From contig SWDT01000156.1 of the NCBI GenBank assembly GCA_009193035.1, positions 1-64,000 of the forward strand: DNA of 64,000 nucleotides, written 5' to 3'. This document shows, piece after piece, positions 10,801 to 23,368 of the stretch (positions are counted from its first letter, which is position 1; each line of letters begins with the position of its first letter). The position numbers and the translations under genes were made by a program. A model generated the notes under the pieces. It did not search any database and had not been told where the DNA came from. It worked only from the letters and a program-made list of their open reading frames with translations. The DNA is from Halicephalobus mephisto. Taxonomy: Eukaryota; Nematoda; Chromadorea; Rhabditida; Panagrolaimidae.

Positions 10801-13800
10801 ACCTCATTGTTTAATGTTTTCACACGAATCGCAAAAGGTTCGTGAATTTCGAAACTTAAAGAATAATGTTTTCTAAACTGACAGGGATCAATTGTATCCA
10901 TTCTCGCAGTAACCTAAAATTGAATAAAAAATAAAAAATTACATTTTTAAAGTTAAAAAAATAAAAAATTACATTTTTAAAGTTAAAAAAATAAAAAATT
11001 ACATTTTTAAAGTTAAAAAAAAATAAAACATGACTCAAAAAACCCACGTCAACATTAAGACTTCTTTCGCCAACTTGAAGAAAACAAATTCTAGCCGATA
11101 CAGAACCCTGTTCTCCAGGTCCAAGAACTCCATCATAACTGATATCCAGATAAGGAACTACTTCACCTTCTTCTGTGTAAAATTGCACATCTGATATGTT
11201 TTCTTGATTACTCACATTTGGCCGGAATTTCAATCTGCAAATTTCAAAATTAAATTATTTTTAAAAATTTCGAAAATTTAAAATATTTTAAAAATTCAAT
11301 TTTTTAACTTAAATTTCAAAATTATTTTTTTTTAAATTTAAATTATTTTTAAAATTCTATTTTCTTAAACTTAAATTTTCAAAATTATTTTTTTAATTTT
11401 ATTTTTTTTCAATTAATTTGAATTTTTTTTAATTTTATTTTTTTTAACCTTGAATTTGATTTTTTTGAACTTTTTAGAATCCTTCAGACTCTTCCGGGAT
11501 TTTGTAAAAAATATTTTAATATTTTAATCCCGAAAAATTTAAAAGAATTTTTTCACGAGATAATCTTGTAAAAAAATTAATTATTAATTTGCACAATAAA
11601 TTAGGAATTAACACCTGAAATCCAGGATTATTGGAATTTTCCACAAAATCTAAAAGTTGGTCTTGAGAAAACCTCGTCATAAATCTATTTTTAATTTTTT
11701 TTTGAAATTTTCAAAATTGTCCAAAAATAAAAATTTTTCACATTTAAAACTTTAAAATTTCCAAAATTATTTAAAAATTAAAAATTATTTAAAAACTAAA
11801 AATTATCTGAAAATTAAAAATTATTTAAAATTTAAAATTATCTAAAAATTTAAAATTAAAATTATTTAAAATTAAAATTATTTAAAAATTTAAAATTATT
11901 TAAAATTTTTAAAAATTTCTCAGACAATTTTATAAAAAAGTAATTTTTAATCATCTATGGGAATTCCAGAAATTTGTGACGAGATAATTTCGTAATAAAA
12001 ATTATTTTTAAATTTTATAACTACAATTCTGGAAATTTCTAGAAAATTCCTTTCGAGACTATTTCGCAATCATATTCATTTTTAATCTCTTATGGAAATT
12101 TCTAGAAAACTTTCAATTTCATTAAAAATTATTTTTTAATTTTATTACGAAAATTTATAAAAAATCATAAAAATGCAATTTTATTAATAAATTTATTTTT
12201 AATTTTTGTAACGAAAAATTATTTAGGGAAAATTTTAAAAAAAACTCAATTTTTAAATTTAAAAATTTTTTTAAACAATTTTTAAAATTTCGCAAAAAAA
12301 TTAATTTTTAAATTTTTTTTAAACAATTTTTAAAAAATTAATTTTAAAAATTTCGAAAAAAAATTAATTTAAAAAAAACAATTTAAAATTTTTTAGAAAA
12401 ATTTCATTAAAAATTTTAAAAAATGAAAATTAAAAAAATTAATTTTGAAAATTTCGTAAAAAAATAAAATTTTTATAATTTTTTTAAACAATTTCACAAA
12501 AAAAATAATTTAAAAAAAAACCAATTTAAAACTTTTTAGAAAAATTTCATAAAAAAATAAAATTTTTATAATTTTTGCATCATATTTTTGTTTTTTTTAT
12601 GTTGAAAATTTCATGTCCATATAATGACTCCAAAATTACCAAATATGGAACCTTGTGAAATTAGCGTGATTTGTGCCCTTTCCAAAGTAACAATTTCCGA
12701 GTCTGCAGCTTAATGGTTAAAATTACTCAAGAGAAATGCCATCCTGTCTCAATTAAAGGATAGTCGAGCACGAGTTAAACCTTTCAATTATGACGATAGT
12801 ACTTTTTTAAAATTCTAAAATATCCCACTCAAAAAATCGATGTTTAAACATTATTCAAATAAGTTCAAATTAAAAAATAAAAATAAAATTTTAAGAAATT
12901 AAAAAATAAAATGAAAATTAATTTAAAAAAAATAAAAAATTAATTTAAAAAAAATAAAAATTAATTTTAAATTTAAAAAATAAAAATTAATTTTTAAAAA
13001 ATATAAAAAATTAATTTTAAAAAAATAAAAATTAATTTTAAATTAAAAAAAAGTAAAAATAAAATTTTAAAAAATATAAAAAATAAAATTAAAATAAATT
13101 TAAAAAAAATTACCTGATATTTGAAAACGATATAGAACCAAAATTCTGGAGGAAAAAATTCATTTTTGTTATTTCTTTATTAAGCAAAATATTGTCATTT
13201 TCACTTTTCATCATCAAAGGATATTCTGATCGAATTATTCTATAATTTAATTTTTAAATTAAAAATTAATTTTTTCTTTTACCTTATGCTTTCTTTATTT
13301 TCAAAATTTTTAAAAATTTCAAAATTTTTTAAATTATAATGTCGGTTGTCAAATGACAAACAGTAGTCATTTCCAACGAAGAGTTCAATGACCGAAAGGG
13401 TGACTTCACATCCTCCGTTAAATTTAGCTGGTATTGATTTTAATGGAAATGAAAAAATAATAAAATTATTTTTTTTTAATAAAAATTCTTTAAATTCAAA
13501 ATTAAAAAATTCTATTGGATTTTGTGGAGTTATTGTTGGTGAAAAAATATCCAGAAAAATTTTAACTTTTTTAATTAAAAAATTTTCTGAAAATTTATTT
13601 TCTATTTTAATAATACAATTAGCCGTCGTTTCGTCACTGATAACATCATTGTCCGCTTCAATATAGCCTCGGGCAGAAATAACTGAATCAAACATAGTTA
13701 AATCTACTTTAATATTATTATTATTTAAATTTTTTTTCCATTTTTTTTCTATTTCTTCTTTCTAAAAAAACATATTATTAAAAATTATTTAAAATAAACT

Positions 13801-16800
13801 TACTTCTTGATTGTTCAAAACGGACAAAACTGACGGCAATAAAGGCGGCGGTTTTTTATTACAAACATTATTGAAACAATCCATCAAATGAGCTCCAGAA
13901 TCCTCCACAGATCCAAGTAATTCAACAATCGGATTACATTCACGAATTTTTTCGTCCATTATTTGTAAAATAATTTGAATAAATTTTCCTGGATCACATA
14001 AGGCAAAATATAACTCATACAGTAGGGCATAAATAGAAGGATATAAGCCTAATCCGTCCCTCATCATCCGAAATACGACTTCTGTAATCGCCAATGATCC
14101 TTCAAAATTTTTCTGTTTCGACATAACTTTTGCTAATTGAAGTTCTGTAACGCGGATTTGTCTGCTACATTTCTCTATTTTTCTAAGATAAATAAGAGCC
14201 CGTTTGAAATAAATTAAAGATTGCTCATAATCAACCGTGATAGATTTCTCCAAAGCTAATCTAGCAAGATGCTCAGTAGAAACGTCCGATATCGACACGT
14301 TCTGACGCCAGGGTCGTTGACCAAAGAACTGGAGAGGAGCCTGAGGCACTGAAAAAATAAAAAAATTAAAATTTGAAAAATAAAAAATTAAAAATTAAAA
14401 ATAAGAAAATTAGAAAATTAAAAATTGAAAAATAAAAAATAAAAAAATTTAAAAAAATTGAAAATTAAAATAATTAAAAATTTTAAAAATAAAAATAAAA
14501 AAAATTAGAAATTTTCGAATTTTTAAAATATTTAATTTTCTTTATTAAATTATTTCAAAAATTTTTCTAAAATGTTTTGTTCAAGGTGGTCTTTGAAATG
14601 AATTATATAGTTTTGTAGCTTTCAAAATATTGATTTAGAATTTGTATTTTGTTTTTGCTATACGATTTTCTGAAATGAGATAATTTGGAAATTTTCCAAA
14701 TTTAAAATTGAATTTTTGAATGATTATTTTTTTCTTCAAAAAACTGAAATAATTATAATAAAAAATACATTTTTAGAAAAATGTTAAAATTGATTAAATT
14801 AAAACAAAAAACAAAATCGCCAAATTTCGAAGAAAAAATTTAAAAATATTTTTGTTTTTTTTTCTTAATTTTCGATATATGAAATCCCACACATTTATCC
14901 CATTTTCTCGTTCTAAAAGAGCGTTCGGAAAAAACCAAATACGGATTTTCAATATCCATCTGACAAGCTGCGAAACCAGCTAGAGCTAGTTTCAAAAGGC
15001 CACTCCGAGTACTTTTCCTTCTAAGTTTCTTAAAATTTCGTCATCAATCACATATTGTAAAATTCATATATGAATTTTTACAAAACAGCATCAAAATGGA
15101 ATTTCTAAAACTTCTTCGAAAATAAAGTAGCTTGAAAATTTAGTTTTAGATAATAGTGATTTCGTAACCGATATTTCAGAACCAAATTCTGTCTAGTTAA
15201 ATCTGAAAACTCCTAAATCAGGGTACACAATGTACCTAACCCCCCATCCAGTCCCTAGGGTTGCTTTTCATATATGAAAACTCCCTTGAACATTCGAAAA
15301 ACCACTAAACAAAAACCTATCTAAAATGACAGCTCATATTTGCGATTAAAAATAAATAAATAAATTTACCAAGAATATCTGTTGAAATTTTCAAGGTTTC
15401 TGGAGGCAGTTGAGCTTTCAATCGATCGATCAGTTCGTTTGACAATTCAGAAAATTCACCAGAACAATTGAAATATTTCCCTGGATTAACACTAGTATTC
15501 AGAACAACGGAATTAGCAGCTTCGACGAATAAGTGACCAAACGTGGCATACTGGAAAAATAATATATAAATATAAAAAATTACATATAAATTTTGAGAAA
15601 TTATGTGAATTTTAGAAGTTTTACACAAAGTATATAAAATTATAACTTTCGAAAAGCAATGAACTTTGGAAATTGATATATGTGTTTTAAAAAGTATATA
15701 AAAAAAAAGAAAATTATCAATGACTTTCGAAAAGTAATGAACTTTGAAAATTGATATATGGATTTTAGAAAGTATATAAAAAGTAGAAAATTATCAATGA
15801 TTTTCGAAAAGTAATGAACTTTGAAAAATGAATATATGGGTTTTAGAATTTTCTATAAGCTTTGGAAAATCCAAACCTCTCTCATGCACCATTTTGCGTA
15901 TTCGATCTCGGCGAGGATTTCAGACGGATAACTGCCAGGTTTAAATTTGTTTTTATTCATGAACTTGTCCTCGTGACGATTGAATTGAGTCACGGCTTCG
16001 ACAGCATTTCCACGATGGAAATAAATTTCGCAAATCTGAAAATTTAAAAATAAATTTATAAATAAAAAAAAAACTGAACTTTGTAGTTGATCAAAGAAGC
16101 AACGGATAAATATTCAAATTTATCTTCGTCTGAAATTTTTGCTTCTGTGTATTTTTCAAAAGCCAATTTGTAAAAATTCAAAGCCGTGGCCAGATCTCCT
16201 CGAAGTTCGCAAATGAAGCCCAATTTGAACTGGTTCCGGATGAGCATATTGATGTGGTTTTCCGGCACTCTTCTGTTTCTGATTCTTTTATGAATTGCTT
16301 GATAAAATTGCTGCGAAAAATCATTCACAGTTTTCTTGATGGCGGATACAATATGAGGTTTGACTCCTTCCGACACCGCCAGAGGGATCAACTGGCCTCT
16401 GCTCAGGTTGCAAACAGAACAAAGTTCATTAGCACGATCCCCATGGGTCGGGGACGAGGTACTGGGGCGCTTCTGGATGAGGATAAGAATAAACCTGACT
16501 TCTGAGCATCCTATAGTTTCCCTAAAAATTAATAAATATAAAAAATAAAAATTCCAAAAGCATAAAATTGAACAATTTGCTAGAAAATTTCAAAAATATC
16601 TAAAAAATATATGAAAAACTTCACAAATATATAAAAAATATTTAGAAATTAATATATATATATAAATTTACAAAATATATATGGAAAATCGAAAAATATA
16701 TATGGAAAATTGGAAAATATACATGAAAATTCTAAATATATATATAAAAAATTGGAAAATATACATGAAAATTCTAAATATATATATAAAAAAATGAAAA

Positions 16801-17250
16801 ATATATATGAAAGTTTAAATATATAAATAAAAAACCGGAAAATATATATGAAAGTTTTAGATATATATATAAATTTAAAAAATAAAACAGAACAAACCTC
16901 AAAGAACTGATTTTTGATTCACATTCAGTTTTTTTCTCGTTGAAGCTTGGATCATCCCATTCGAAATCGACGAAAATTAGGATCACGGCCGGTCTTCTTA
17001 ATGTGTACTTTTCGATCCAAGAAGTCCTCAAAATTCCGATGTTAGGCTTCAATGCAGTTTTGTCATTTTTGTTAAATATCTGATGTTGAGCAGATAGTAA
17101 CTCATATTTGACAGAAGGATCACTATTCTGCAAGAAAGCAGTGCATATGTCAGCATGGAACCGGTCGTTGGAAGGATCGAGACCCGTTATCAGGAATAAC
17201 CGCTTCATATTGCTCCGGATAAATTGGACAGGAATACTCACTGGATCCAT
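7835..17250 (-). CDS. TRAPP complex subunit 11 (foie gras/gryzun family)
   Basis: A minus-strand gene with about 15 exons. It starts at ATG ~17250 (MDPVSIPVQF) and ends at a TAA at 7835-7837 after 'SLPKKILVLVCF'. Clear exons: ~16898-17250; ~16075-16510 (ending in VASLINYK); ~15860-16035; ~15370-15552; ~13801-14349; ~13280-13760; ~13112-13240; ~11045-11236; ~10800-10915; ~10634-10738; ~9583-9760; ~9227-9448; ~7835-8018. The first half has the helical repeat character of the Foie-gras domain (residues roughly 200-500). The C-terminal part is beta-rich like the gryzun region. In animals TRAPPC11 belongs to TRAPP III, acts in ER-Golgi transport and autophagy, and is ~1100 residues. Two small exons near 9800 (TSGISGSCIQTKNA) are less certain. 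The gene is long for a nematode because of repeat-swollen introns. Confidence 0.85.
8090..8620. repeat. Degenerate tandem repeat in TRAPPC11 last intron
   Basis: At least eight diverged copies of a 60-70 bp unit with the core 'cagattactgtaaaaattct' followed by 'gaaaacttctagaatttttg'. Lies entirely within the intron upstream of the terminal exon. Confidence 0.8.
8880..9190. repeat. A/T tandem array in TRAPPC11 intron
   Basis: Repeats of 'aataatttccaaaaattact' alternating with T- and A-rich runs, roughly ten copies with a ~30-40 bp period. Only low-complexity sequence. Confidence 0.7.
10075..10215. repeat. Dispersed intronic repeat, copy 2 (inverted)
   Basis: The reverse complement of copy 1: begins 'gaattggcgcgcagagggcg', continues through 'ggtgtagaagtgtaaaaacc' and ends in 'cactgtcccctctttctcgt'. 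It sits in a TRAPPC11 intron and shares its diagnostic middle block with the copy at 4320-4482, so these two define one subfamily. Confidence 0.8.
10920..11025. repeat. Perfect ~31-bp triplication in TRAPPC11 intron
   Basis: Three nearly identical copies of a unit 'aaaaaataaaaaattacatt' + 'tttaaagtt' lie between two TRAPPC11 exons. Copies are almost unmutated, so the expansion is recent relative to the neighbouring decayed arrays. Confidence 0.8.
11240..13110. other. Long AT-rich TRAPPC11 intron
   Basis: About 1.9 kb between TRAPPC11 exons, nearly all A/T runs built from 'aaaatt', 'tttttaaa' and similar words. The one less extreme patch is 12600-12790. No exon or RNA gene was recognised. An unrecognised short exon could hide in the patch. 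Confidence 0.5.
14350..15365. other. TRAPPC11 intron without visible features
   Basis: About 1 kb, A-rich at 14350-14510, then more complex sequence at 14870-15260 whose stop codons in all frames argue against an exon. Confidence 0.4.
15600..15860. repeat. Three-copy tandem repeat in TRAPPC11 intron
   Basis: Three copies of a ~75-80 bp unit containing 'tttcgaaaagtaatgaactt' and 'gatatatggattttagaaag', ending next to the exon at about 15860. Confidence 0.75.
16560..16875. repeat. TA-rich minisatellite in TRAPPC11 first intron
   Basis: Copies of 'aattggaaaatatacatgaa' + 'aattctaaatatatatataa' recur, the clearest being two identical ~55 bp units at about 16690-16790. It fills the intron between the first two exons. 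Confidence 0.75.
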
Positions 17251-17329
17251 TTCGATTCTACAATAAAATTTAAAAAATAAAATAAGCTCAAAATAATCAA
17301 TGAGATAAAGTAATTTTTTTGGACAACAC

Positions 17330-17990
17330 GGAACCACAAAGAATCAGAAAACCGGTTCTTGAGCGGAAAAAGATAAAAATTTACAAAATTTTATATCACT
17401 TTTAAATTTTAAATTTTAAATTTTTATATATTTATTTTATTTATATGAATATTATCAAAAGGATAAAGTTAAATCTCCTAGAAGATATGGAACCAGAAAA
17501 GATCAGAAAATCAGTTCTTGAGCGGAAAAAGATAAAAATTTTATATCACTTTGAAATTTTAAATTTTTAAATTTTTTATATATTCATTTTATTTTATTTA
17601 TTTCGTCATATTTATAATAGACATTACCATCAAAGGATAAAGTTAAATATCCTAGAAGATATGAAATCGAAAATCAAGTTAATTTTCGACAGAAAATTAA
17701 TTTATGCAAATTATTTTTTAATTTTTAATTTTTTATTGTATTTACAATTATATAAATTCCACAGTAAATAGGATAATGTTAAATATTTTAGGAAATGTAG
17801 AACTTAAAAGTCCGAAAAATTGATTCTCGAAAAGAAAAAAAAAATAAATTCAACCAGATGGCATTTGATTATTTTTAAAATTTTTATATTTAATTTATTG
17901 TAAATTTTACAAATTTCACAAGAAAGGAAATAGAACTAAATCTCCTAGCAGATATGGAAGGGATGAATATCGGAAACGCGCTCGGGATCC
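17330..17990. repeat. Decaying ~125-135-bp tandem repeat upstream of TRAPPC11
   Basis: Four to five copies share 'atatggaaccagaaaagatc', 'cagttcttgagcggaaaaag' and 'aggataaagttaaatctcct'. Similarity is highest between the first two copies and falls toward 17990. It occupies the intergenic space between TRAPPC11 and the divergent golgin gene, so both promoters border or include it. Confidence 0.8.
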
Positions 17991-18227
17991 CGACGAGAAA
18001 AACGAAAACGAATTTCAGCCAGGTGGCTCTGGATTATTCTTTTTTTCAATTTTATTTTAATTTTTTTTCAACTTTATTTTAATTTTTTTATTTTCTGTTT
18101 TATAATCAACATAACTGTGGAAAATATATATGATTTCGTATATTTTGCCGCTGTGCCACGTGGATTTGTGTTTTTTCGTTAATTTTAAAAATTCGTTTAT
18201 TAATTTTCCACAAAAATCCATTTTCAG

Positions 18228-21200
18228 ATGTTCAAGGGGTTGAAGAACAAACTTGAGGATGAAGCCAAGCGTCTAAGCGCCACAGCTAGTCAATACGCCG
18301 CGAACGTTGCCAATCAAGTTCGATCCGGCGCCGTAAGTCCCGTTTTTAAGTTTCAAAATTTCATCTAAAATACACATTTTTAAAACCTCCATATAAAACA
18401 ACACTATTTATTCAAATTTCATATAAAACAACTTGTTTTTTGAAAACTTCATATAAAACAACTTATTTTTTGAAAACTTCATATAAAACAACTTGTTTTT
18501 TAAAAACTTCATATAAAACAACATAATTTTTAAAAACTTCATATAAAACGATATAGTTTATAAAAACTTTATATAAAACGATATAATTTTTAAAAATTTT
18601 ATATAAAACAACTTGTTTTTCTAAATTTTATTCAAAATAGCACTATTTCTTTATTTTTTTATAAAATTACATTATATTCTTTGATTATTATGTAATATCA
18701 TCATTTTGGTGATTTTCATATAAAATAACACTTTATTTCGTCAGTTACGCTCAATTCTTTAATCTTCATATATGACATCACTATTTCCTTAATTTCCCTG
18801 TAAAATAGCCCTTTATCCCCCAGTTTTTAAATATAATAACACCTTATTTCATTAAATACTATAAATATCACCTTATTTCATTAACTTGCATGCAAAATAT
18901 TACTTTGTTTCGTCAATTTGCAGGGAAAAAGTATTTTATTTCTTTTAAACTTCATATGCAGTAATACTTTTTTGATTTTTATATAAAATACCAATTTAGT
19001 TTTTAAAATTCCACAGAAACAACTTTAGAGTGATGCTGGGAGTGATATTAGTGGATACACAAAAAGGATTTTGAATTCAGTTCAGAATGAAACGGCTTCT
19101 GGAAACGCTCCGAATCTGATGAAAGAAGAAAACTTAATAAGTCTAGATGACGACGTCGCGGATTCCACTGCTAACACAAGTGCATTGCTTGAAGGGTTTG
19201 ACGAGCCTCCAGAACGTGTAAGAAGGCTGTCCGATGCGTCGATCGAAAGCAACGAGAGTTCCCTGAGTGCCTTATTTGGGTCTGTTTTGAATTCTTCTGC
19301 AACGCCGAAATTAGAAACTATTTCATCTGATGTGGAAAGTATGTCCGATAGTGGATGGGATGCTCCAGAAACTGCCACGAAGGATCAGTTAAAGTCGGTT
19401 TTGGATAATATTCGAGGAAGAGCTGTTAACTACAAGGACAAATATCATGATCTGGTGAAAAGGTACAACGAAAGCGTGAGAGAAAACGAAAAATTAAAAT
19501 TAGTGCTGACGAAAACCCAGGACAAAACTTTAAAAAGAATCGATAAGCTGAAAGACGAAAATCGAAAGTTACAATTGGATTTGAAAAACGATGAAAAAGA
19601 AGAAAAAATTAAAAAACTTCAAGAATTACTAGAAAGATGTCGAGATACGATAACTTTGCAGAAATCCAAAATATCCACGTTGACGACGGAAAACAAGGAA
19701 TTTAAAGAAGCCCTGGAGGCGAATGGAGATGTGGAAAAAGTGAATTCAGAATGGAAAGGAAGAATAGACAGGGTAAACGAGGAATTTTCGAAACGACTAC
19801 AAGAGACGGAAGAGAAGTCAGCCATAGCTATTGCTTCGGCAAAAGCAGAAAGTCATGAGTTAATGCAGCAAAAAGATCAAGAAATAGAAAAATGGATTAA
19901 TAAATGTCATTTCTTAGAGAAGGAATCAGACACTAGTCAGAAATATGAACAACAAATTAGTCAACTTCACAAAACGATTTCGGCTTTGGAAGCAGAAAAA
20001 GCAGACATGGTCGAGAAATTGTCGAAAGCGAAACAGGAAGGAGTCAAGCTTGTCATGGAAGAAGAAGAAAAAAAATTGAATAATATTAAACAAGAATATG
20101 ATGAAAAAATCAGAAATTTAGAGAAAAATATTGAATTATATTCGGAAAATGAAAATAATTTAAAATTGACAATATCGGATTTGGAAACGGAAAAATCGGC
20201 GGCTGATTCGAAAATTTCGGACTTGAATGAACGGATAAACGAGATGGAAAAAAAACACAAAACTTTGAACGACTTACATAAGGAAAGCGATCAAAAAACG
20301 GCAGATGTGATGGATCAACTTGAAGAACTTTTGACTAAAATATCTAAGTTAGAAAGTTCCATTAAATTTAAAGATGAAGAAATTGAAATTTTGAAAGAAA
20401 AATTAAAATCAGAAAAAAATCCAAAAGAGGTTAATTTTGGAGATGGATCATCGAATTTTATTGAAATTTACGCAGAAAAAATAATAAAATACAGTAAAAT
20501 TATTAATTTAGAATATTATCCGGATTCTGTATCGACGATGGATGAATTAATCGAAAATTTTGGAGAAAATTTAACAAAGTACTTTGAAAATTTAAAAGAA
20601 ATTGAAGTTGAAAATATTTCTAATATTACAAAATTACAAGAAAAAAATAAAGAATTAGAAAATCAAATAGAAATTTTGAATTATGAAAAAGAAGAAAATT
20701 CGAAATTATTAAATCAACTTCAAAATTCCCTAAAAATTGCAAAAAATCACGCCGAAACTGTAATTGAAGAAAAAGAAAAATTTGAAAAAATCATAAATAA
20801 CATTGAAAACGAACTAGATGATTTTTTGACAAATGATACGGTAATTGAGAAAATTAAAGAATTGAAGAAATTTAAAGAATTAAATTCAGAATTTTTGGAA
20901 AATAAAAAAAATGAATTAGAAATAATAAACGAAATTCGAAAAATTTTATCATTGGATGAAACGACGAATTTGGTCGAAAAAATTACAGAATTAGCTGAAT
21001 CGGACGAAAAATTGGAAGAAATAGAAGCATCAATTCAATCATATTCGAAAATTAACGAAAAAATGGCCCATAGGAATTCAGAATTGACGACGGCGATGGA
21101 GCAGATGTGTTCTGTATTACAGTATACTGGAGATGAAACTGGATTAGTGGATAAACTTGAATTTTTGGTTCGGGATTTGACAAATAAGGATCACGAATTA

Positions 21201-23167
21201 GAAGAAATTTCAGAAAATTGCAAAAATTTAAAAGAACAATTGGAATTTTTGGAAAAAGAATTAAAAATTCACAAAAATTCAACATCGAATATGACTCAAC
21301 TTGAATCCGACCTGAATTTTTTTAAAGAAGAATTAACTTTGAAAATTTCGAAAATTGAAGAATTAGAAAAATCAGAAAACATACTAAACGAAGTACTGTC
21401 AATAATGGACAATTTTAACAAAAATGAAAATATTTTTGTTTTTACAAATAATATTTCCGAAATTTTAAAAGAAAAAAACAAAGAAATTTGTTCAATTTCG
21501 GCTGATCTGGCATCGAAATTGGAAAATGAACATCGAAATAAATCAGAATTTTCTCAAATTTCAACCGAATTAGAAAAAAAATTGGATTCTATTAATTTAG
21601 AAAAATCAGAAATGGAAAAACAATATTCAGAATTACAGAAAAGTCACGAAGACCTAAGAATACAGTATATCCAAAAGGTTTGAAATTTTAATTTTTTTAA
21701 ATTTTATTTTAAAAAAATTTTTAAGATTTTTTTAAATTTTATTTTTAAGAATTTTTTTAATTTTTTAATTTTTTTAATTTTATTTTTAAGAATTTTTTTT
21801 ATTTTTTAAAAATTTTTTGTTTTTTTTCTAATTTAAAAAAATTTTTGTTTTTTTTATAGTTTTTTTGATTTTTTATGTTTTTAGGAGAAATTTGTGGAGG
21901 AATTGCATGTGGAATTGGGAAAATTAGAATCTGAATTGAAAGAAGAAAAAGAAAAATCAAATAACTTATTAGACGAATTTGAAGAAAAAAAATCGAATTT
22001 TGAATCTACTTTGGTTTCGAAAAATTCGGAGTTACAGAAGCTTCAGAATCTCCTGGATTCTAAAAATGAAGAAAATTCGAAATTTGAAGAACAACTTTCA
22101 ATTTTGAAAGATTCTGAATCGCGACTCCGGAACGAACAGGACGAAGAAAAACAAAAACATGTTAAAAAAATAAAAAATTTGGAAGAAAATTTAAAAAATA
22201 TCCAAATTGAATTAGAAGAAAAAAATGAAGAAATTAAAAATAAAAATTCAGATTTAGAAAGTTTAAAAGAAAAAATAGAAAAAAACGAAGAATGCCTGAG
22301 GGCGATTTCCGAGGACAGAAGAAAAGAAGAACTGACGACGGAAAACAACAACAGAAAAATGAAAACTTTGGAAAAAGAACTCAGAGAAGTTTGTGAAAAT
22401 TTAGAACAAAAATCTCAAGATTTACAAAAATCACAAGAAAAATTAAAAGAATTAGAAGAAAAAATTCAAGAATCAAATTTTGTAGATGATTCTGGTTTTG
22501 ATGCCATGATTGATCAAGAAGAATTAACATCTTTGAAAATTCAAGTAGAAAATTTAAAAATTTTAAACAACAAACTCGAAAATGAAATTAAAAATTTAAC
22601 AAATAATTCGAGTATTGAAGCCGCTTTGGAAATCAGAAGTGTTGTGCCTAATTCAAAAACACAATCTCAAGATCAGTTCAGTTCGGAAATGGCCACTTTT
22701 GTAGAACCTACAGAAGCGGAGTATTTAAGAAACGTCCTATATCGGTATATGGTAGAACGAGAATCTTTAGGAAAAGAAATTGTGGTAAGTTTTTAAAAGT
22801 AAACTTGAAAAAAATAATTTTAAATAAAAAATAATGATTTTTTAATTAGAAAAGATAATTTTTAATTTAGAAGATAATAATTTTTAATTTGGAAAAGATA
22901 ATTTTAAATAAAGAATAATGATTTTTTAATTAGAAAAGATAATTTTTTATTTGGAAAAAATAGTTTTTAATAAAAAAAATGATTTTAAGTTAGAAAAAAT
23001 AATAACTTTTAATTTTTTTTATTTTGGATTTTTTTCAGACTTTAGCAAAAGTCATATGTAAAGTGCTCAAATTTTCGCCTTCTGAATCCTCGACTGTTTT
23101 ACAAAGAGAAGAAGCAAGAACTCACGGATGGATTGGGGATACTGTCGGGGCTGTCTTTCAACGTTAA
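18228..23167 (+). CDS. GRIP-domain golgin (golgin-245/golgin-97 type)
   Basis: Four exons (18228-18332, 19029-21677, 21885-22784, 23039-23167) join in frame to 1260 residues. The first exon begins MFKGLKNKLEDEAKRL, like the N-terminus of vertebrate GRIP golgins. The middle ~1000 residues are almost continuous Lys/Glu/Leu heptads, an extended coiled coil. The last ~75 residues form a GRIP domain (AEYLRNVLYRYMVERES ... LAKVICKVLKFSP) with the conserved Tyr that contacts ARL1-GTP. Such proteins tether vesicles at the trans-Golgi. The splice acceptor TTTTCAG abuts the ATG, indicating trans-splicing. Codons in the coiled coil are strongly A-ending. It is probably equivalent to a C. elegans golg gene; I do not assign a symbol. 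Confidence 0.92.
18375..18640. repeat. 30-bp minisatellite in golgin intron 1
   Basis: Around eight copies of 'cttcatataaaacaacttgt' + 'tttttgaaaa' with increasing divergence downstream. Further degraded '(cat)ataaaat..cac' copies continue to about 18990. Confidence 0.85.
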
Positions 23168-23368
23168 CCTTAATTATTCTACTATCAGATGACGTCATAC
23201 CTAATCACAAATGCCTGAAATTAAAAATTTTCTTCCAATTATGGTTGTGGATAATATATTAAATTTTTTTAATTTATTTAAAAATCAAAGTAAAAAAAAA
23301 TGAGGTCAACAAATACCCGTACTTATATTGCACCCGAAAAAAACAAATTACAGTAATAAAATCGATAT
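23168..23368. other. Convergent 3' ends of golgin and JADE-like genes
   Basis: A 200-bp gap between two stop codons on opposite strands. It carries A/T-rich sequence compatible with polyadenylation signals for both genes, including 'aataaaa' near 23355. Confidence 0.5.

Noticed and set aside
19082..20260. Minus-strand Ser/Phe-rich frames antisense to the golgin
   Set aside because: Antisense shadows of Glu/Lys-rich coiled-coil codons; no splice or start context.
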